DNA of 7,139 nucleotides from Deltaproteobacteria bacterium CG_4_8_14_3_um_filter_43_13. Lineage in GTDB: Bacteria; Desulfobacterota; UBA8473. The stretch spans positions 1 to 7,139 of the forward strand of contig PFIF01000030.1 of NCBI GenBank assembly GCA_002782605.1, in the 5' to 3' direction. How positions within the stretch are numbered: position 1 is the first letter of the stretch; the number at the start of each line of letters is the position of its first letter. Both the position numbers and the translations under genes were made by a program. Below are positions 3,643 through 7,139 of the stretch, piece by piece. The notes below the pieces were generated by a model. That model saw nothing but the letters and a program-made list of their open reading frames with translations, ran no database searches and was not told the origin of the DNA.

Positions 3643-6084
3643 ATGGTTAGAGTGTATGAGTTGGCTCAAGAATTGGGGATGACAAACAATGAATTCATTG
3701 ATGAACTCGCAAAGCTGGGCATAGAGGCTAAGAGCCACATGAGTTCTATTGAGGAAGAAAAAGTTGAGGTGATTAAAAATCGTCTTACTGGAGTTAAAGC
3801 TCAGGAACTTATTGAAAAGAGGGTAAAGCCTACGGTTATTCGGAGAAGAATGAAGAAGATAGAACCAGACATTGAAACGTTAGATGCCGAGGCTAGGAAA
3901 GCTGAATTACCAAAGGTTGAAGAACCTTTGCCGCAAGTGGCTCCTCCTTCAACTGCACCAGAAGAAATTGTCGAAAAAAGGGAAGAACTTATCGAAGGAA
4001 AAGCGATTGAACCAGGAAAAGTGGTACCTGAACCCGTTAGTATTGAAACCGAGCTTCCCATGAGGAAGAAGGATTTAAAAAGACTTGCGGAAATAGAAGA
4101 GGATGAAGATCAGGCGAGGGTAAAACCTGGTAAAAAAGTGACAAAGAGAGAGGCTGAAGACCCAATAAAGTTAAAGCCCTCCAGAAGGAAGGTAATTTAT
4201 AAGAAGAAGGAAGACCGTACAACGAAGGATTTATATGAAAAGGAAGATGTTCTTGAACCTTCTAGGGGCACAGCGGTAAAGAAAGGACCACCTAAGCGGA
4301 TAAAGAAGAAGACAGAGATTACTATTCCAAAGGCAATTAAGAGAAAGATAAGGATATTGGAAACTATTACGGTTAATGAACTGGCTAAGAAGATGGGAAT
4401 TAAGGTGGGTAATGTGATAAAGAAGTTGTTGGACTTGGGAGTTGTTGCAACGATTAATCAACCTTTGGATATTGACACCGCCTCCTTAATTGCCAGTGAG
4501 TTTTCTTACTCTGTTGAAAGTATACCAATAGATGAAGATATTTTGGAAAAAGAGGAAGATGCCCTTGAGGAATTAGTGCATAGGCCGCCTGTGGTTACTG
4601 TAATGGGGCACGTAGACCATGGGAAAACCTCTCTTTTAGACGCTATACGTGAGACTAATGTCATAGGCAAAGAAGCAGGCGGTATTACACAGCATATAGG
4701 AGCCTATCACGTAAGTCTCCCAAAAGGTGACATAGTATTTTTAGATACCCCGGGCCACGAAGCCTTTACAGCGATGCGGGCTAGGGGGGCGCAAGTTACC
4801 GATATTGTAGTTCTGGTAGTGGCGGCGGATGATGGTGTGATGCCTCAGACAGTTGAGGCTATAAACCATGCAAAGGCTGCTGGTGTGACATTGATGGTGG
4901 CAATTAATAAAATTGATAAACCCAATGCAGACATTGAGAGAGTGAAGAGAAGCCTCATGGAATATGGACTTGTCCCAGAAGAGTTGGGGGGAGACACTGT
5001 CTTTGTGGAGGTTTCTGCTAAGAAAAAGCAGGGTATAAATGACATCCTGGAGCTTATCCTATTACAGGCTGAACTATTAGAATTAAAGGCCAATCCTAAC
5101 AAGGCAGCCAAGGGAGTTGTGATTGAGGCGAAACTGGATAAAGGTAGGGGCCCGGTAGCTACTGTACTTATTAAAGAAGGCACCTTAAAGGTCAGTGATC
5201 CCTTTGTAGTTGGAGTAAAATTTGGGAAGATAAGGGCGCTGATTAACGAAAATGGAGAAAAGGTAACACAAGTGGGGCCAGCTATGCCCATAGAAATTAT
5301 CGGACTTTCTGGAGTGCCCGAGGCAGGGGACAGCTTTATTGTAGTTGATGACGAGAAGAAAACAAGACAGGTTGCATTGTTCAGACAGCAAAAGAAAAGG
5401 GAGTCTGAACTTGTTAAAACGAGCAAAATTGCATTGGAGAACCTTTATGATAAGATTCAAGAGGGGTATGTAAAAGAACTGAATATAATTGTCAAGGCAG
5501 ATGTACAGGGTTCGATCGAGGCTCTTCTGAAGGCATTAAATGAACTGAGTACTGATGCTATAAAGTTACATGGTATTCATGCCTCCGTTGGCGGTATAGT
5601 AGAGTCTGATGTGATGTTAGCCTCTGCTTCAAATGCAATAATCATTGGTTTTAATGTTAAATCAGATACAAAGGTTCAGCAAATTGCTGAACAAGAAAAG
5701 GTGAGTATCAGGTTTTATAGTATTATATATGATGTAGTATCCGATATGAAGAAAGCCATGGAGGGCTTATTAGAGCCAACCCTGGAGGAGAAGACATTAG
5801 GAAGGGCAGAGGTAAGAAGCACATTTACTATATCCAGGACTGGGACTATAGCCGGTAGTTTTGTTCTAAATGGAAAGATTGTAAAGGGTGAGCATGCTCG
5901 TTTATTACGGGATGATGTAGTAATTCACGATGGAAAGATATATTCATTAAAGAGATTTAAGGACGATGTAAAAGAGGTTGAATCTGGTTATGAATGCGGG
6001 ATAGGAATAGAAAATTTTAATGATTTGGAGGTAGACGATATTATTGAATCATATACTTATGAAAAGGTTTTAGCAACCCTGTGA
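3643..6084 (+). CDS. infB: Translation initiation factor IF-2
   Basis: IF2 is the GTPase that places fMet-tRNA on the 30S subunit and promotes 50S joining. At 813 residues it is of normal length. It has an IF2_N domain at about 1-50, a long Lys/Glu/Pro-rich linker (about 55-235) and a second IF2_N domain (about 240-295). The G domain carries GHVDHGKT (322-329), GGITQHIG (346-353), DTPGHE (368-373), NKID (422-425) and SAK (458-460), all intact. Domains II and III follow, then the C-terminal fMet-tRNA-binding domain with GYECG at 782-786. The start ATG is preceded by a run of six G and then AT (GGGGGGAT), a usable ribosome binding site 5-6 nt away. The gene follows nusA after 26 nt. Element C lies between it and the next gene. 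Confidence 0.98.
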   Translation: MVRVYELAQELGMTNNEFIDELAKLGIEAKSHMSSIEEEKVEVIKNRLTGVKAQELIEKRVKPTVIRRRMKKIEPDIETLDAEARKAELPKVEEPLPQVAPPSTAPEEIVEKREELIEGKAIEPGKVVPEPVSIETELPMRKKDLKRLAEIEEDEDQARVKPGKKVTKREAEDPIKLKPSRRKVIYKKKEDRTTKDLYEKEDVLEPSRGTAVKKGPPKRIKKKTEITIPKAIKRKIRILETITVNELAKKMGIKVGNVIKKLLDLGVVATINQPLDIDTASLIASEFSYSVESIPIDEDILEKEEDALEELVHRPPVVTVMGHVDHGKTSLLDAIRETNVIGKEAGGITQHIGAYHVSLPKGDIVFLDTPGHEAFTAMRARGAQVTDIVVLVVAADDGVMPQTVEAINHAKAAGVTLMVAINKIDKPNADIERVKRSLMEYGLVPEELGGDTVFVEVSAKKKQGINDILELILLQAELLELKANPNKAAKGVVIEAKLDKGRGPVATVLIKEGTLKVSDPFVVGVKFGKIRALINENGEKVTQVGPAMPIEIIGLSGVPEAGDSFIVVDDEKKTRQVALFRQQKKRESELVKTSKIALENLYDKIQEGYVKELNIIVKADVQGSIEALLKALNELSTDAIKLHGIHASVGGIVESDVMLASASNAIIIGFNVKSDTKVQQIAEQEKVSIRFYSIIYDVVSDMKKAMEGLLEPTLEEKTLGRAEVRSTFTISRTGTIAGSFVLNGKIVKGEHARLLRDDVVIHDGKIYSLKRFKDDVKEVESGYECGIGIENFNDLEVDDIIESYTYEKVLATL

Positions 6085-6105
6085 TTTGAGACTAAACATG
6101 GGCTC

Positions 6106-6185
6106 ATAATTACTCAGGTAGATAGACTGAAGGTGGAAGACTGTTAGGGCACTTTAGCCTTCAGCCTAAACACCTGAGTAGTTAC
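6106..6185. mobile_element. Palindromic MITE-like element, copy C (80 bp, different core)
   Basis: The ends ATAATTACTCAGG (6106-6118) and CCTGAGTAGTTAC (6173-6185) match the termini of copies A and B. The interior has no GGCACAAAG units. It instead has CTGAAGG (6127-6133) pairing with CCTTCAG (6158-6164). The two 28-nt arms are complementary at 22 of 28 positions and could form a hairpin with a 24-nt centre. The flanking octamers (ATGGGCTC and TACGCAAG) do not match, so there is no target duplication; it may be old or rearranged. It lies between infB and the DUF503 gene, and removing it would leave about 32 nt between them. Its right end is 11 nt from the DUF503 start codon. Confidence 0.68.
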
Positions 6186-6196
6186 TACGCAAGAAG

Positions 6197-6484
6197 ATGG
6201 TTATCGGTGTTTGCCGTTTGGATATTATGATACACGACAACTCTTCCCTGAAAGGGAAGCGCCAGGCTTTAAAACGGGTCATTGATAGGGTTAAACAGAA
6301 GTTCAATGTATCCATAGCAGAGGTAGGGGAGAACGATAAGTGGCAAAGAGCGCAGGTGGGTTTTTGTGTGGTGGGTAATGATAAAAGATATGTCAATTCT
6401 TCTTTAGACAAGATAGCTAACTTTATCAATGACCTGAGAGTTGTGGATCTACTCAACTCAGAGATAGAGATACTGGATTTTTAA
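6197..6484 (+). CDS. DUF503 family protein (YlxP-like), putative ribosome-associated factor
   Basis: A 95-residue protein of normal length for the DUF503/YlxP family. It opens with MVIGVCRLDIMI, then SLKGKR (residues 18-23), then the most conserved block KFNVSIAEVGENDKWQRA, and later VVGNDKRYVNSSLDKI. Members are small alpha/beta proteins commonly encoded between infB and rbfA in Gram-positive and other bacteria. The position suggests a role in translation or 30S maturation, but the biochemical function is not firmly established. The ATG fits the family N-terminus, but no good Shine-Dalgarno sequence is present. Only AAGAAG directly touches the ATG, and element C occupies the sequence from 12 nt upstream. 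rbfA follows after 26 nt. Confidence 0.93.
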   Translation: MVIGVCRLDIMIHDNSSLKGKRQALKRVIDRVKQKFNVSIAEVGENDKWQRAQVGFCVVGNDKRYVNSSLDKIANFINDLRVVDLLNSEIEILDF

Positions 6485-6510
6485 TATAACCCTAACACTG
6501 GGGATTTTTA

Positions 6511-6864
6511 ATGGATTACAAAAGGGCTGATAGGGTTTCTGACCTCCTTAGAGAAGAAATCGCTCAAATCTTATTAAAAGACATTAAAGATCCAAGGATT
6601 GGTTTTGTGACAATTACTGACGTTGAAGTTACTGATGACCTTCGTCAGGCAAGGGTATTCTTCAGTATGGTTGAGAGTGATAGAGAACTGGAAAAGACTA
6701 CAAAGGGGCTAAATAGCGCATCCGGTTATATTAAAAAGAAATTGGGAAAGAGGTTGAGAATGCGTTATATCCCAGATATTGTCTTTAAATTTGATAGTTC
6801 ATTAAGGTATGGAAGCCATATTGATAGTATCCTTGAAGGCTTAAAAAGGACCGTCTCTGACTGA
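6511..6864 (+). CDS. rbfA: Ribosome-binding factor RbfA
   Basis: RbfA is a KH-fold protein that binds immature 30S subunits and assists processing of the 16S rRNA 5' end, and it works with RimP and IF2 in subunit maturation. The 117-residue length is typical. Family marks are RVSDLLREEIAQIL near the start, DPRIGFVTITDVEVTDDLRQARVF (residues 27-50, split into recognised strand and helix blocks), the A-x-G kink ASG at 70-72 that replaces the KH GxxG, and the C-terminal FKFDSSLRYGSHID. The start ATG has GGGGA about 6-7 nt upstream. The stop codon is 4 nt before the next gene, so translational coupling is likely. No oddities are seen. Confidence 0.97.
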   Translation: MDYKRADRVSDLLREEIAQILLKDIKDPRIGFVTITDVEVTDDLRQARVFFSMVESDRELEKTTKGLNSASGYIKKKLGKRLRMRYIPDIVFKFDSSLRYGSHIDSILEGLKRTVSD

Positions 6865-6868
6865 TGAA

Positions 6869-7139
6869 ATGGAAGCGAAAATAGTCGAAGAGATAAAGAG
6901 GAACAAAGCCTTCCTGATTGCCTCCCATATTAATCCAGAAGGTGATGCCATAGGTTCAGCCCTCGCCCTGGCAATTTCCTTAAAGAATATTGGCAAAGAG
7001 GTAACGGTTTTTAATCAGGACCCCATCCCTCGGAATCTCCAATTTCTGCCTATGAGTGCGGAGATTATTCATGAGATAGACGGGTCTCTTAGTTTTGATG
7101 CCGCTTTTGTTTTAGACTGTGGCGGCCTTGATAGGGTAG
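6869..7139 (+). CDS. DHH-family phosphoesterase (NrnA-like oligoribonuclease/pAp phosphatase), N-terminal 90 residues, cut by window edge
   Basis: The open frame runs to the window end. It has the DHH motif I region ASHINPEGDAIGS (His20, Asp26) and a second metal-site motif VLDCGG with Asp83. This places it in the NrnA-type branch of the DHH/DHHA1 family, whose characterised members degrade 2-5 nt RNAs from either end and dephosphorylate pAp using Mn2+. Glu24 stands where many members have the first Asp of the DGD triplet. The DHHA1 domain would lie beyond the window. The ATG at 6869 is chosen because the nearer ATG at 6864 is out of frame and soon stops. It lies 4 nt after rbfA, with no strong ribosome binding site, suggesting coupling. 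This neighbour of rbfA, usually followed by truB, is common in many phyla. Confidence 0.9.
   Translation, partial: MEAKIVEEIKRNKAFLIASHINPEGDAIGSALALAISLKNIGKEVTVFNQDPIPRNLQFLPMSAEIIHEIDGSLSFDAAFVLDCGGLDRV

Noticed and set aside
4845..5426. A 193-codon open frame on the - strand inside infB
   Set aside because: It is fully antisense to the GTPase region of infB, low in complexity (Ser/Thr/Pro/Ala rich) and has no recognisable domain; it is a mirror of infB codon usage.
6098..6193. A target-site duplication for element C
   Set aside because: The octamers next to its ends (ATGGGCTC and TACGCAAG) do not match, so no duplication can be claimed.

Overview
The window comes from a bacterial chromosome of moderate to low GC. 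It carries a translation and transcription housekeeping operon on the + strand, and a small accessory segment on the - strand at its left end. The operon order is rimP - nusA - infB - DUF503 (ylxP-like) - rbfA - DHH phosphoesterase, with no ylxR between nusA and infB. As far as can be judged without a search, this order and the protein sequences recall Desulfobacterota/Nitrospirota-like lineages. The phylum is an inference and is not proven here.

Left region (1-1071, - strand): read leftwards, a near-consensus promoter (1008-1036) faces a BrnT-like toxin gene and a CopG/ribbon-helix-helix antitoxin gene, which are translationally coupled. The antitoxin stop codon lies inside an 86-bp imperfect palindrome (231-316) with the architecture of an integron attC site. 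Directly after it begins a nucleotidyltransferase gene with an exact GSX10DXD motif, cut by the window edge. The simplest reading is a toxin-antitoxin gene cassette followed by a second cassette. No integrase is visible. A GC-rich hairpin at 945-971 may be a decayed second recombination site.

Middle region (1072-1605): this holds a palindromic insertion (element A), a strong promoter, tRNA-Gly(CCC) with encoded CCA, and a strong intrinsic terminator just before rimP. A tRNA upstream of rimP-nusA-infB resembles the metY arrangement of E. coli.

Right region (1606-7139): RimP and RbfA mature the 30S subunit, IF2 starts translation, NusA controls elongation and termination, and the DHH protein probably degrades nanoRNA or pAp. 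Two palindromic insertions interrupt the operon, B between rimP and nusA and C between infB and the DUF503 gene.

The most notable observation is this family of short non-coding elements. All three copies have inverted ends close to GTAACTACTCAGG. A and B are the same element in opposite orientations: their 48-nt and 44-nt arms, built from GGCACAAAG-like units, match between copies, while their centres differ. Both are flanked by perfect 8-bp direct repeats abutting the ends. C shares only the ends and has a different core. GTAA ends with 8-bp target duplications are what IS66-family transposases produce, so these look like non-autonomous (MITE-like) elements possibly mobilised by such an enzyme.
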